Assembly: GCA_035628915.1 (NCBI GenBank)
Contig: DASPIW010000007.1
Coordinates: 62,001-126,000 of the forward strand
DNA: 64,000 nucleotides
Direction of reading: 5' to 3'
Source: JARBUG01 sp035628915
Lineage (GTDB): Bacteria; Bacillota; Sulfobacillia; Symbiobacteriales; Symbiobacteriaceae
Shown: piece by piece, positions 1 to 7,650 of the stretch
Numbering within the stretch: position 1 is the stretch's first letter
Layout of the letters: every line of letters starts with the position of its first letter
The notes under the pieces: model-generated
Told to the model about the DNA's origin: nothing
What the model saw: only the letters and a program-made list of their open reading frames with translations
Database searches by the model: none
Program-made: the position numbers and the translations under genes

Positions 1-2
1 TC

Positions 3-539
3 TACGGGGCGCCGGAGGATGTCCACCTGGCGCCGACGTCGGAGGACGGCTATAACGCCGTCATCGCGTACGTCAGCCTGTACGAGGCGGACAGGCGCGA
101 CGAGTGGCTGGACCTGGCCCGGCGTGCCGCGGACTGGACCATGACCTTCCGCTGGACCTACAACCTGGACTTCCCGCCGCACACGTTCCTCAGGCAGTAC
201 GGCTTCCGGTCCCGGGGCGCCGACGTCGCTTCGCCGTCCAATCAGCATCTGCACAATTACGGGCTGGTCTGTCTGCCAGAAATGCTGCGCCTGGCCCGGT
301 ACACGGGCGATGCGTACTACCGGGAGCGGACCCGCGACAACCTGGCCTGCTTCCTCCAGTTCATCGCCCGGGCCGACGGCGACTTCAACGCCTACAAGGG
401 CATGGTGACGGAGCGCTGGTACAACACGGATTGCTTCCAGCCCAAGGGGAAGCTGCTGACCCTCTCTCATGCCTGGTCGGTCGGCATGGTGCTCTACGCC
501 TGCCAGGAGGCGCTTGCCGCCGGGTTCACCGTATCATAG
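3..539 (+). CDS. C-terminal part of an alpha/alpha-barrel (six-hairpin) glycosidase-like protein
   Basis: The reading frame is already open at the first bases and ends with TAG, so only the last 178 residues are present. The visible part is rich in aromatic residues and in paired helices (YVSLYEADRRDEW..., YGLVCLPEMLRLARYTGD, HAWSVGMVLYACQEAL), the pattern of (alpha/alpha)6 toroid glycosidases and related carbohydrate-active proteins. No catalytic residue can be assigned from this fragment. A strong hairpin follows the stop. It lies a few kilobases before the glycoside island and may belong to the same metabolism, but the family is not identified. Confidence 0.7.
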   Translation, partial: YGAPEDVHLAPTSEDGYNAVIAYVSLYEADRRDEWLDLARRAADWTMTFRWTYNLDFPPHTFLRQYGFRSRGADVASPSNQHLHNYGLVCLPEMLRLARYTGDAYYRERTRDNLACFLQFIARADGDFNAYKGMVTERWYNTDCFQPKGKLLTLSHAWSVGMVLYACQEALAAGFTVS

Positions 540-541
540 GA

Positions 542-595
542 CACGCCCCCCGCCGATATAACACCTACGTGTTAGTCAGCGGGGGGCGTGGCTTT
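542..595. terminator. Bidirectional intrinsic terminator
   Basis: A perfect 12-bp stem (542-553 with 579-590, CACGCCCCCCGC) encloses a 25-nt loop and is followed by GCTTTT. It sits between two convergent genes, so it probably stops transcription from both sides. Confidence 0.7.
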
Positions 596-631
596 TCACA
601 ACGGCTGCGTCAAGGTGCCGATGGTCCCGGT

Positions 632-1294
632 TCATCTCCAGAGCCTGCGCAAGGAGGCCGCACAGAGCTCCGTCACAGGACAGTTGAGGCAATCAGTGCT
701 GCCCGGACCGCACTCCCGCTCGCCTAACCGGACGAGGTTGACGTGCAGGTCCATCAGGTTTGCCGCCGGCGCTGCCACTTCCACCGCCTGCTGCACGGCG
801 CGCGCCGTCGCATCGGGGGGCGCCCAGCCCAGGCGCCGGGCCACCCGGTGCACGTGGGTGTCCACCGGCATGATGCCGGGGCGCCCGAGCGCGAACATCA
901 GCACCAGCGCCGCCGTATGCTCCCCGACGCCGGGCAAGGTCAGCAGATACCGGGTGGCGGCCCGGTTGTCCATCCGCCCCAGGCAGGCCAGCGAGTATTC
1001 GCCGTGATCTTGCAGGATCCGCTCCAGCACACCGTGAATGCGGGCAGCTTTCGGCTGTGCCAGCCCCGCCGGGCGGATCAGATCCGCCAGCACATCGTGC
1101 GGCAGCGCCGCCACGTCGCTCCAGCCCCGGCACCGGCTGCTCAGGTTCAGCAGGGCGCGCTCGACGTGTGCGTGCGTCGTCCGCTGACCGAGAATGCGCT
1201 CAATCAGTTTCTGCAGGGGATCGGCTGGCTGCCACCGGGTCGAGTACCGCCCGAACACTTCTGCAAGTGCATTGTCGATGGATGTGATCTGCAT
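632..1294 (-). CDS. Endonuclease III-like HhH-GPD protein with 4Fe-4S cluster, catalytic Lys replaced by His
   Basis: A 220-residue member of the HhH-GPD base-excision repair superfamily. The helix-hairpin-helix reads LPGVGEHTAAL (residues 120-130), the conserved Asp is in VDTHVHR (D145), and the C-terminus carries C195-X6-C202-X2-C205-X5-C211, the canonical 4Fe-4S loop of endonuclease III. In bifunctional Nth the hairpin is GVGRKTA and its Lys is the Schiff-base nucleophile; here that position is H126. By family knowledge this predicts a monofunctional glycosylase or another lesion specificity, as in MutY- or MIG-like relatives. The gene stands alone, convergent with the preceding fragment and divergent from the glucosaminidase gene. 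Confidence 0.88.
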   Translation of the reverse strand: MQITSIDNALAEVFGRYSTRWQPADPLQKLIERILGQRTTHAHVERALLNLSSRCRGWSDVAALPHDVLADLIRPAGLAQPKAARIHGVLERILQDHGEYSLACLGRMDNRAATRYLLTLPGVGEHTAALVLMFALGRPGIMPVDTHVHRVARRLGWAPPDATARAVQQAVEVAAPAANLMDLHVNLVRLGERECGPGSTDCLNCPVTELCAASLRRLWR

Positions 1295-1334
1295 GGGTTA
1301 CACATTCCTCCAGATAGCCCGATCCGGCAAAATC

Positions 1335-1343
1335 TGATATACT
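1335..1343 (+). promoter_or_regulatory. Extended -10 promoter of the glucosaminidase gene
   Basis: TG-A-TATACT, an extended -10 element, lies 45 bp before the GTG start; no good -35 hexamer is visible at 17 bp. The same TCTGATATACTT context recurs in front of the 48-residue leader ORF at 58.4 kb. Confidence 0.5.
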
Positions 1344-1387
1344 TTAGCCCTAGATATGTCAGTGTAGAACGGAAGGCGGGAAGAGCG

Positions 1388-2197
1388 GTGACGCGAATCG
1401 ATGCCAACCAGCAGCGGGTCCAGGCGCCCGGGGCGCAGCAGCGGTCTGCCCGCCCGGCGGGTGCCTCGCCGGAGGCGTTCGCCGAGATGCTCAGGGCCGC
1501 ACAGGAGAAAGACGGCACGCTTGAGGCGACCGTTTCGCAGATGGCCCGGCTCCTGGCCGGCGGCAAGCTGGACCCGCAGGTCGCCGTCATGCTCAGCCTG
1601 TCCGGCGGCCTGACGGATATCGATTTCTCCGGCCTGGAACTGGCCTCGCTCAATCTCCCGTCGTCCGGCCCGTCCCTGCCGGCGGCGAAGGCCAAGCCTT
1701 CCATATCTGCCGTCAGCACCCCAGCCGGCGGAGTGGCCCATGACAGATTCAATGCGCTGAAGCTACATTTCCTGCAGGCCGAGCGTGAGACGGGCGTCCC
1801 CTGGCAGATCCAGGCTGCGCAGTGGGCCCTGGAGACCGGCTGGGGCACCGCCACCCCGAAGGATGCCGCCACCGGTCGGGAGAGCTATAACTTGTTCGGG
1901 ATCAAGGGTGTCGGCCCTGCCGGTTCGGTCGAATCGCCCACTGTGGAATTTGTCGGTGGCCGAATGATTCGCACGATCCAGCAGTTCCGAGCCTACCATT
2001 CCTATGAACAGTCGATTACGGAGCACGCCCGCTTGCTTACGAGCGATTACTACAGGCCGGCCTACGCTGCGGGCAAGGACCTGAAGGCGTGGACGGAGAT
2101 GCTCGGACCCCAGAAGCTCGGGTACGCCACCGACCCGGAATACTCCCGCAAGCTTTGGCAGATCATCCGTGAAAACGGTTGGGATCAGGCCGTGTGA
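1388..2197 (+). CDS. GH73 glucosaminidase domain protein (FlgJ/LytG-like peptidoglycan hydrolase)
   Basis: 269 residues from a GTG start preceded by GGAAGGCGGGAAG; an upstream extension of the frame lies opposite the endonuclease gene and is not used. The N-terminal about 110 residues are low complexity and Ala/Pro rich. Residues about 120-269 form a mannosyl-glycoprotein endo-beta-N-acetylglucosaminidase (GH73) domain: QAAQWALETGWGT contains the expected catalytic Glu, followed by SYNLFGIKG, FRAYHSYEQSITEHARLL and YATDPEYSRKLWQII. No signal peptide is evident, so export may use the flagellar route or another path; this is inference. Its role would be cleavage of the peptidoglycan glycan strand. 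It is a single-gene unit with its own promoter and terminator. Confidence 0.85.
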   Translation: MTRIDANQQRVQAPGAQQRSARPAGASPEAFAEMLRAAQEKDGTLEATVSQMARLLAGGKLDPQVAVMLSLSGGLTDIDFSGLELASLNLPSSGPSLPAAKAKPSISAVSTPAGGVAHDRFNALKLHFLQAERETGVPWQIQAAQWALETGWGTATPKDAATGRESYNLFGIKGVGPAGSVESPTVEFVGGRMIRTIQQFRAYHSYEQSITEHARLLTSDYYRPAYAAGKDLKAWTEMLGPQKLGYATDPEYSRKLWQIIRENGWDQAV

Positions 2198-2212
2198 TAC
2201 TCGTACTGCGAC

Positions 2213-2241
2213 AAGGCGTCAGCGCAGGCTGACGCCTTTTT
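2213..2241 (+). terminator. Intrinsic terminator
   Basis: An 11-bp perfect stem AAGGCGTCAGC / GCTGACGCCTT with a 4-nt loop and a TTTTT tail follows the glucosaminidase gene. Confidence 0.88.
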
Positions 2242-2275
2242 CGTGTCAGCCCATGGATTCCTGATCTTCTATCAT

Positions 2276-2304
2276 TTGTCTGTAAAGGGATTATCAATTA
2301 TGTT
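2276..2304 (+). promoter_or_regulatory. Promoter of the GGDEF-EAL gene
   Basis: TTGTCT and TATGTT are separated by exactly 17 bp, in an AT-rich stretch that stands out from the surrounding GC-rich DNA and lies 63 bp before the GTG start. Confidence 0.6.
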
Positions 2305-2366
2305 ACACTGAAATAGGCACTACTAGAGTTCTTCAACCAGTCATTGGTGCCGCGGGGGCGGGTGTC

Positions 2367-4952
2367 GTGTGCAGAAGTCCGGCTGGGATTGACACCCGGC
2401 GGCTGGGGTTTGCTGTAGGTATTGTGGAAATCGGCTGGGCGCTAATCCTCTACTTCAGAGCCAGTCCGCTGGCGGTCTTGAGTGCGGGGGAGCTTAAAGC
2501 CTGGCGCCCGCCACTGTTCCTTGTCGGCGGTGTGGTGCTGCTGATGCTCGTTCGCTACGGCATTCGCAGTTGGAAGGCCGCACCGCTGGTCGGCCTGTCC
2601 GCATTGCCTCTGCTGATCGAGGCCTACCGCAACTCGACCACCGGCGACCATTTTGTCGGGCTGATCTTTTTTATCCTGGCAGTTGCGGTCTGCGCTGTTT
2701 CCTTGCAGACATGGGGCCGCGGCAATCCGCAAGAGACGCTTGACTTGTTCGATATCGTGTACGGCAGCATGAGCATCGTGACCGGCTCCTTGCTGCTGGC
2801 GGTGCCTGACAGGCTCCCGCCGGAGGCTTTTGCTACGCTGCGGCCGTATCACCTGCCGGTGGGAGCAGCCATCCTCCTCGGGGCGGCCGGCCTGCTCATG
2901 CCAGAACGCCTCCGATGCATCCGCCCCTGGGTACAAACGCTGGCCCGGGGCGCTGCGACGGTCGTTCCCGCCATTTTCGCCGTTACCTTCCTTTCCTCCG
3001 GACTCCGGGAAGGCGCCCTGTTCAACCTGACATTCGGACTGACGATGATCTTTCGGCCCGCGCTCGTGCAAGCCCGCCCGGAGGACCGGCCGTTTTCGAA
3101 TGTGGAACGCCTGGCCGAAATGTGGACCTGGCTGCTCATTTTGGCGGCGCTGGCTATGGGTGTGGCGGAGGAGCTTACCCGCCCCCGCATGGTGCTTTCC
3201 GTCAACTACACCGTTCTGGTGCTGGTGGCCTACAATGTGCTGGCTTTCTGGATCTTTCCCAATCTCGGCCGCATGTCCGTTCGCCTGCGCTGCCACCTGT
3301 ATACCTTCTCTGCGGTGACCGCCCATCTCATGCTCGGCGGAAACCTGGCTGCACATGGGATCTCCGTTGCTGCCGTCGTGGCGCCCATGCTGGCAACCCG
3401 GGTCCTGGGGCCCATTGACGGTGCGGGCGTGTTGGCAACCAACCTTGGGTTCATGCTGATGTCCATGGGCCTCAGGCTCTGGATGTGGGGGTGGGACGGC
3501 GCACTCGCCTGGGTCGTCCTGTTCCGCTTGGTCGGCATTACCACGGTTGGGTACATGGTGATTCAGAACGCCTCGGAGCAGCGCCGCCTTGCGCTCGAAC
3601 TGCACCACGCGCAGGGTGAACTGCAGGCGGCCAACGAAGAACTGACGACGCAGAACGAAGAGCTGACAGAAGTCGGCAAGGAACTTGTCCGCCTTGCCGA
3701 GCGTGATCCGCTCACCCACCTCGTCAACCGGCGGCGTTTTCTGGAATCCGTATCCGAACAACTGACTGCGGATTCCGCCGGAACGGCTCACGGTGCACTC
3801 CTCTTCCTGGATCTGGACCATTTCAAGGAGATCAACGACCGGTACGGGCACGCCGCTGGCGACCGGCTGCTGCAGCGGGTAGCGCTCGTGCTGACCAGCC
3901 AGGTCCGTGAGACCGAAACCGTTGCCCGCCTCGGCGGCGATGAGTTCGCCGTGCTGATGCCGGGCAGCGACCTGCGGGCCGCCCGGAGCCTTGCGGAGCG
4001 GATCCTGTTTCACCTGGGGCAGTTGGGCGCCGCCGCCGGACCGGACGCTTTTCCGGTCCATGCCAGCATTGGCGTGACGCTCTATCCCGAATGTGGTCAG
4101 ACCGTTGAGTCCCTGCTCGTCCAGGCCGATATCGCCATGTACGAAGTCAAGCGCAACGGCCGGAACGGGTACCGGTTCTTCGCGGCGCAGCGGGCGGAGA
4201 CCCAGGTGCCTTGGGAGCTGGAAGTGCACAGGGCGCTGTCGGAAGGGCGCCTGGTGCTCCATTTTCAACCGATCATGCATCTGGCGACGGGCGAAATCAG
4301 CCGGTACGAAGCCCTCCTGCGCCTGACGGCGCGGGACGGGAGCCTGGTTTACCCGATGGCCTTCCTGCCGCACATCGAACCGCTGCCCCTCATGCACCAA
4401 ATCGATCGCTGGGTTGTGGGTGCGGGGATTCGCCGGCTCGCCCAACTGCGGGAGCGGGGCGTCTATATCGAACTGGAACTGAACCTTTCCGGACGGGCGT
4501 TTGATGATTTGGAACTGCAGGGGGCGATCGAAGGCCACCTGGCGGCCACCGGCGTCTCCCCCGGGCAGCTGGTCTTTGAGATTACGGAGACTTCCGCCAT
4601 CTCGGACCTGACGCGGGCCAGGGCTTTCATTCAGACACTGCGGGCCAAGGGGTGTCGGTTCGCCATCGACGACCTGGGCTCCGGGTACGCATCCTTCACG
4701 TACCTCAAGCACCTGCCCGTCGACTTCATCAAAATCGACGGCAGCCTGATGAAGGACCTTGATGGCGGCACCGATGAAGCTCTGGTGCAGGGGATTGTCA
4801 CGATCGCGAAGGCTCTCGGCATCAAGACCATCGCCGAATGGGTGGAAGACGCCCCGACACTGGCACGGATCCGCTCCTACGGGGTGGACTATGCACAGGG
4901 CTACTACGTGGGAATGCCGGGCCCGGACGTGGCGGTGCTCCATTCGGGATAG
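2367..4952 (+). CDS. Membrane-anchored GGDEF-EAL protein (c-di-GMP synthesis/breakdown)
   Basis: 861 residues from GTG. Residues about 10-390 contain around ten hydrophobic segments and act as an integral membrane sensor of unknown ligand. A short coiled coil (ELQAANEELTTQNEELTEV) links it to a GGDEF domain with intact GGDEF at 523-527 (LDLDHFKEINDRYGH upstream); the position of the inhibitory RxxD site reads RETE, so product inhibition is doubtful. An EAL domain follows, with YEALLR (E648), LNLSG, the ITETS segment, FAIDDLGSGYAS (768-) and IKIDGSLMKDL, so the usual metal-binding acidic residues are present. Both enzyme activities could therefore be functional. The gene is monocistronic between a promoter and a strong terminator. 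Confidence 0.92.
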   Translation: MCRSPAGIDTRRLGFAVGIVEIGWALILYFRASPLAVLSAGELKAWRPPLFLVGGVVLLMLVRYGIRSWKAAPLVGLSALPLLIEAYRNSTTGDHFVGLIFFILAVAVCAVSLQTWGRGNPQETLDLFDIVYGSMSIVTGSLLLAVPDRLPPEAFATLRPYHLPVGAAILLGAAGLLMPERLRCIRPWVQTLARGAATVVPAIFAVTFLSSGLREGALFNLTFGLTMIFRPALVQARPEDRPFSNVERLAEMWTWLLILAALAMGVAEELTRPRMVLSVNYTVLVLVAYNVLAFWIFPNLGRMSVRLRCHLYTFSAVTAHLMLGGNLAAHGISVAAVVAPMLATRVLGPIDGAGVLATNLGFMLMSMGLRLWMWGWDGALAWVVLFRLVGITTVGYMVIQNASEQRRLALELHHAQGELQAANEELTTQNEELTEVGKELVRLAERDPLTHLVNRRRFLESVSEQLTADSAGTAHGALLFLDLDHFKEINDRYGHAAGDRLLQRVALVLTSQVRETETVARLGGDEFAVLMPGSDLRAARSLAERILFHLGQLGAAAGPDAFPVHASIGVTLYPECGQTVESLLVQADIAMYEVKRNGRNGYRFFAAQRAETQVPWELEVHRALSEGRLVLHFQPIMHLATGEISRYEALLRLTARDGSLVYPMAFLPHIEPLPLMHQIDRWVVGAGIRRLAQLRERGVYIELELNLSGRAFDDLELQGAIEGHLAATGVSPGQLVFEITETSAISDLTRARAFIQTLRAKGCRFAIDDLGSGYASFTYLKHLPVDFIKIDGSLMKDLDGGTDEALVQGIVTIAKALGIKTIAEWVEDAPTLARIRSYGVDYAQGYYVGMPGPDVAVLHSG

Positions 4953-4955
4953 CCC

Positions 4956-4998
4956 GAGGCGGCGGGTCAGGTACCAACCCTGACCCGCCGCCTCATTT
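4956..4998. terminator. Bidirectional intrinsic terminator
   Basis: A perfect 15-bp stem (4956-4970 with 4980-4994) ends in ATTTTC and lies between convergent genes. Confidence 0.85.
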
Positions 4999-5523
4999 TC
5001 ACCAATCCATCCGATTGCGCACCGCCGTAATATGGGCCGTGTGGTGCCGGCCGTGCCAGGCATAGAGGGCCAGCGCCTTGTCGAGAGTCGTCCGGCCGTT
5101 CTGCGGGTGCATGTAGGCCCGCTCAAAATCTACCGCCGACATGGCCCGGAGGGTGATCACCCAGCGCTCGTGCACCGCCTCCAGCAGTTCCAGGGAGATC
5201 TCGACACGCGCCGACCGGGCGTCCGGCAACTCCGCCCATCGTCCTTCGTCAGTCGGCTTGACGGTCGGCTCGGTTTCGGTCAGGGCCAGCTTGAACCGGA
5301 TGTAGGCGTTCATGTCGCTGTCGGCCAGGTGATGAACGACTTGCCGCACCGTCCAGCCGCCTTCCCGGTACGGGGTGTCCAACTGCGCCGCCGTCAGGCC
5401 GGCCACGGCGGCCCGGAGACGGGCGGGCGCCGCTGCAACCTCATCGATCCAGGCCTTGCGGTGAGCCTCGCTTACTTCACCTTCAAACGTGAACCTACCA
5501 ACGGGATAGCGAAGATCAGTCAT
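4999..5523 (-). CDS. bstA: DinB/YfiT-family protein (BstA-type bacillithiol S-transferase or metal-dependent hydrolase)
   Basis: 174 residues. The opening DLRYPVGRFTF, the segment GGWTVRQVVHHLADSDMNAYIRFK and the final WHGRHHTAHI are hallmarks of the YfiT/BstA branch of the DinB four-helix superfamily. The metal triad is supplied by the His of VHHLADS and two His in WHGRHHTAHI. Family members conjugate bacillithiol to electrophiles, or are annotated as putative metal-dependent hydrolases; whether this host makes bacillithiol cannot be seen here. The ATG start has a strong AAGGAGG. It is convergent with the GGDEF-EAL gene and divergent from a tiny cysteine-motif protein. Confidence 0.85.
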   Translation of the reverse strand: MTDLRYPVGRFTFEGEVSEAHRKAWIDEVAAAPARLRAAVAGLTAAQLDTPYREGGWTVRQVVHHLADSDMNAYIRFKLALTETEPTVKPTDEGRWAELPDARSARVEISLELLEAVHERWVITLRAMSAVDFERAYMHPQNGRTTLDKALALYAWHGRHHTAHITAVRNRMDW

Positions 5524-5540
5524 GAATAAGCAGCCTCCTT

Positions 5541-5555
5541 GTGAACCCAGTTCAC
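5541..5555. promoter_or_regulatory. Operator-like palindrome between divergent genes
   Basis: GTGAAC-CCA-GTTCAC is a perfect 6-3-6 inverted repeat in the 161-bp divergent gap between bstA and the small CX3C protein, close to the bstA start. It may bind a dimeric regulator or overlap a promoter; the regulator is unknown. Confidence 0.4.
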
Positions 5556-5684
5556 GCCTTTAGACGTCGCCGGATTCGCCTTTCGATTCGGGCTACGCAA
5601 GATCCTGCTATGAGTTCGTGCCGGGATGAGCAGTCTAAGGAAGCCGCTTCAAGGCGGACAACCCGGCAGAGGAGGATGATCCGC

Positions 5685-5867
5685 ATGAGCAGCCCGAAAG
5701 AGCTTCTGGAGCAGTGCAAGCAGAGCTGCGAACAGATGAAGGGCCAGATGGCCAGCCAGCTCAACTCCATCCAGAATCCCCAGGCCAAGACCGCATATCA
5801 GATGGCCATCAACGCGGTGGACAACTGCATCGCCCAGTGCCATACCGCCGTCAGCGTCGTGCAATAG
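5685..5867 (+). CDS. 60-residue protein with twin CX3C motifs
   Basis: The ATG at 5685 is chosen because GGAGG at 5671-5675 is 9 bp before it; an ATG at 5676 overlaps the ribosome site. The protein (starting MSSPKELLEQ) is predicted to be two amphipathic helices joined near NPQ. Helix 1 has CKQSC (C11, C15) and helix 2 has CIAQC (C48, C52). Twin CX3C pairs placed symmetrically on a helical hairpin are known to form two disulfides in small Tim-type proteins or to bind metal in four-helix copper proteins. No signal peptide is present, so it should be cytoplasmic, where metal binding or redox buffering is more likely. Proximity to a thiol transferase gene (bstA) is suggestive only. Confidence 0.75.
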   Translation: MSSPKELLEQCKQSCEQMKGQMASQLNSIQNPQAKTAYQMAINAVDNCIAQCHTAVSVVQ

Positions 5868-5873
5868 CGCAGC

Positions 5874-5903
5874 GAAGCCCCCGACTTCACCGTCGGGGGC
5901 TTC
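5874..5903 (+). terminator. Intrinsic terminator of the CX3C gene
   Basis: A perfect 12-bp stem GAAGCCCCCGAC / GTCGGGGGCTTC with a 6-nt loop; the U-tract is weak. It may also serve the convergent small gene. Confidence 0.7.
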
Positions 5904-5910
5904 GGCATTG

Positions 5911-6111
5911 TCAGTCTTGCGGCGCGTGTCCCGGGGTATGACGCTTGGGGTGATCGAAGTGCTCCTCCATGACTTCTCGCGCGTTCTGCGACCGGGCCGG
6001 CTGGCCCAACTCCTCCAGGCTGTATCCGGCGGATGGCCCTTCCACCTGGAAGCCGGCGGGTCCCTGCTGCTCCTCATGGCGCGGACCGGGATGATTCCTG
6101 CGGTTGCTCAA
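5911..6111 (-). CDS. Small hydrophilic protein of unknown function
   Basis: A 66-residue frame begins with TTG eight bases after a strong AAAGGAGG, which is the best argument that it is real. The product is very hydrophilic, rich in Gln, Glu, Arg, His and Pro (start MSNRRNHPGPRHEEQQ; later GYSLEELGQP), with no membrane segment or cysteine. Such composition is common among small spore-associated or stress proteins of Firmicutes, but no family is recognised. It converges on the CX3C gene, sharing its terminator hairpin. Confidence 0.6.
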   Translation of the reverse strand: MSNRRNHPGPRHEEQQGPAGFQVEGPSAGYSLEELGQPARSQNAREVMEEHFDHPKRHTPGHAPQD

Positions 6112-6233
6112 GACGGTTCCCTCCTTTCCGGAGGTAGTATTGGCTACTCCTCCAGAAAGTTGACCTCCCCTACGGAGCCGTCCCGGCTGGCAACGAAATG
6201 GCGGTGGTTGGAGGATTTCGGCTCTGAACGGTC

Positions 6234-6260
6234 GAACTTAGTTCAACGGTTAGACTAAGT
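6234..6260. promoter_or_regulatory. Nested operator-like inverted repeats upstream of the beta-glucosidase
   Basis: GAACT-T-AGTTC (6234-6244) is a perfect short palindrome, and its ACTTAGT is matched by an inverted ACTAAGT at 6254-6260. They lie 80-106 bp before the first gene of the glycoside island, an expected place for a sugar-responsive repressor. A further ATTCCT/AGGAAT pair occurs at 6268-6296. No convincing -35/-10 pair was identified in this 228-bp gap. Confidence 0.4.
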
Positions 6261-6339
6261 GGAGCCCATTCCTGTCGGGTTTGGGTTGGTAGGAATAGTG
6301 GGTAATCCGAACCGTTCCCAAGAGGAGTGACAAGTAAAG

Positions 6340-7650
6340 ATGCTGCGTTTTCCCGACGGCTTTCTGTGGGGCGCCGCCACGGCGGCCTATCAGGTTGAAG
6401 GAGCGACGAAAGCTGACGGCCGGGGCGAGTCCATTTGGGATGTCTACTCCCACATTCCCGGCAAAATTGAGAACGGCGATACCGGCGACATCGCCTGCGA
6501 CCACTATAACCGCATGGAATCCGACGTTGACCTGATGGCTGAACTCGGGCTGCAGGGGTACCGGTTCTCCATCGGCTGGACGCGCATCTTCCCGGACGGC
6601 AAGGGACCGGTCAATCCCAAGGGCATCGGCTTCTACCGGCGCCTGGTCGAGCGGCTGCTGGCCCGCGGGATCACGCCGGCTGTCACGCTCAACCACTGGG
6701 ACCTGCCTGCCACCCTGAGCTGGACCGATCGCGACACGGCCTACCGGTTTGCCGAATACGCGGCGACCATGTTCGACGCCCTGCCTGAAGTGCCGCTCTG
6801 GATCACCCACAACGAGCCGTGGTGTATCGCCATGCTCGGCTACCTGCGCGGCGTGCACGCCCCGGGCGTCAAGGGCGACCTGGCGTCGGCAGTGCGGGTC
6901 TCCCATCACCTGATGCTCTCCCACCACCTGTCCATGCAGGCGCCCCACCGGGGTCAATTGGGCATTACGCTCAGCCTCTCCCCGACCTATCCCGAAAGGC
7001 CCGGCGACGAAGCTGCCGCCCGCCTTTCGGACGGCTACACCAACCGCTGGTTCCTCGAAGCCGTCCTGAACGGGCGCTATCCGGAAGATATGGTCACCCA
7101 CTATCAAAGCCTCGGCGCCGACGTCACCCAATGGCTGCGCCCCGGCGACCTTAGCGGCGGTAAGCCGGACTTCCTGGGCGTCAACTACTACCACCGCCGT
7201 GTGATCCGCTCCACCCCGGGCAGCGACCTGGGCTGGTTCGTCGTCGACCGGAGCCCCGGCGTTCCCACCACCGACTTCGGCTGGGAGATCGTCCCCTGGG
7301 GGCTGACCGCCCTCCTGCTTCGGCTGAAGGCCGACTATGGCGACCTGCCCATCTACATAACGGAGAACGGCGCCGTCTTCAACGATCAAATCAGCCCCGA
7401 CGGCCAGGTGCACGACCCCGGGCGGGTCGCCTTCCTGCGGGAGCACGTCAAGGCCGCCCACAAGGCCATCGAAGGCGGCGCCAACCTGAAGGGCTACTTC
7501 ATGTGGTCGCTGATGGACAACTTCGAATGGGCTTTCGGCTACAGCAAGCGGTTCGGCATCGTCTACGTCGATTACCCGACCCAGCGGCGGATTCCGAAGG
7601 ACAGCGCCCGCTTCTGGCAACAGGTGATTCTCCGGAACGGAGTGGAGTAA
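6340..7650 (+). CDS. GH1 family beta-glucosidase/6-phospho-beta-glycosidase
   Basis: 436 residues, close to the usual 440-450. The N-terminal GH1 signature FLWGAATAAYQVEGA is at residues 8-22, the acid/base Glu is in THNEPW (E159), and the nucleophile is in YITENGA (E342). The stretch normally reading LPQAL(x)DxGGW is shortened here to LPATLSW, a loss of about four residues in the loop near the active-site mouth. The C-terminus has the typical YFMWSLMDNFEWAFGYSKRFG. It hydrolyses beta-linked glucosides in the cytoplasm. It is the first gene of the long plus-strand island; the next gene begins directly after its stop codon, so the two are surely co-transcribed. Confidence 0.95.
   Translation: MLRFPDGFLWGAATAAYQVEGATKADGRGESIWDVYSHIPGKIENGDTGDIACDHYNRMESDVDLMAELGLQGYRFSIGWTRIFPDGKGPVNPKGIGFYRRLVERLLARGITPAVTLNHWDLPATLSWTDRDTAYRFAEYAATMFDALPEVPLWITHNEPWCIAMLGYLRGVHAPGVKGDLASAVRVSHHLMLSHHLSMQAPHRGQLGITLSLSPTYPERPGDEAAARLSDGYTNRWFLEAVLNGRYPEDMVTHYQSLGADVTQWLRPGDLSGGKPDFLGVNYYHRRVIRSTPGSDLGWFVVDRSPGVPTTDFGWEIVPWGLTALLLRLKADYGDLPIYITENGAVFNDQISPDGQVHDPGRVAFLREHVKAAHKAIEGGANLKGYFMWSLMDNFEWAFGYSKRFGIVYVDYPTQRRIPKDSARFWQQVILRNGVE

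Noticed and set aside
2442..5126. Open minus-strand frame of nearly 900 codons opposite the GGDEF-EAL gene
   Set aside because: It is the antisense shadow of a gene with clear domains in GC-rich DNA; its translation has no recognisable domain and a biased composition.
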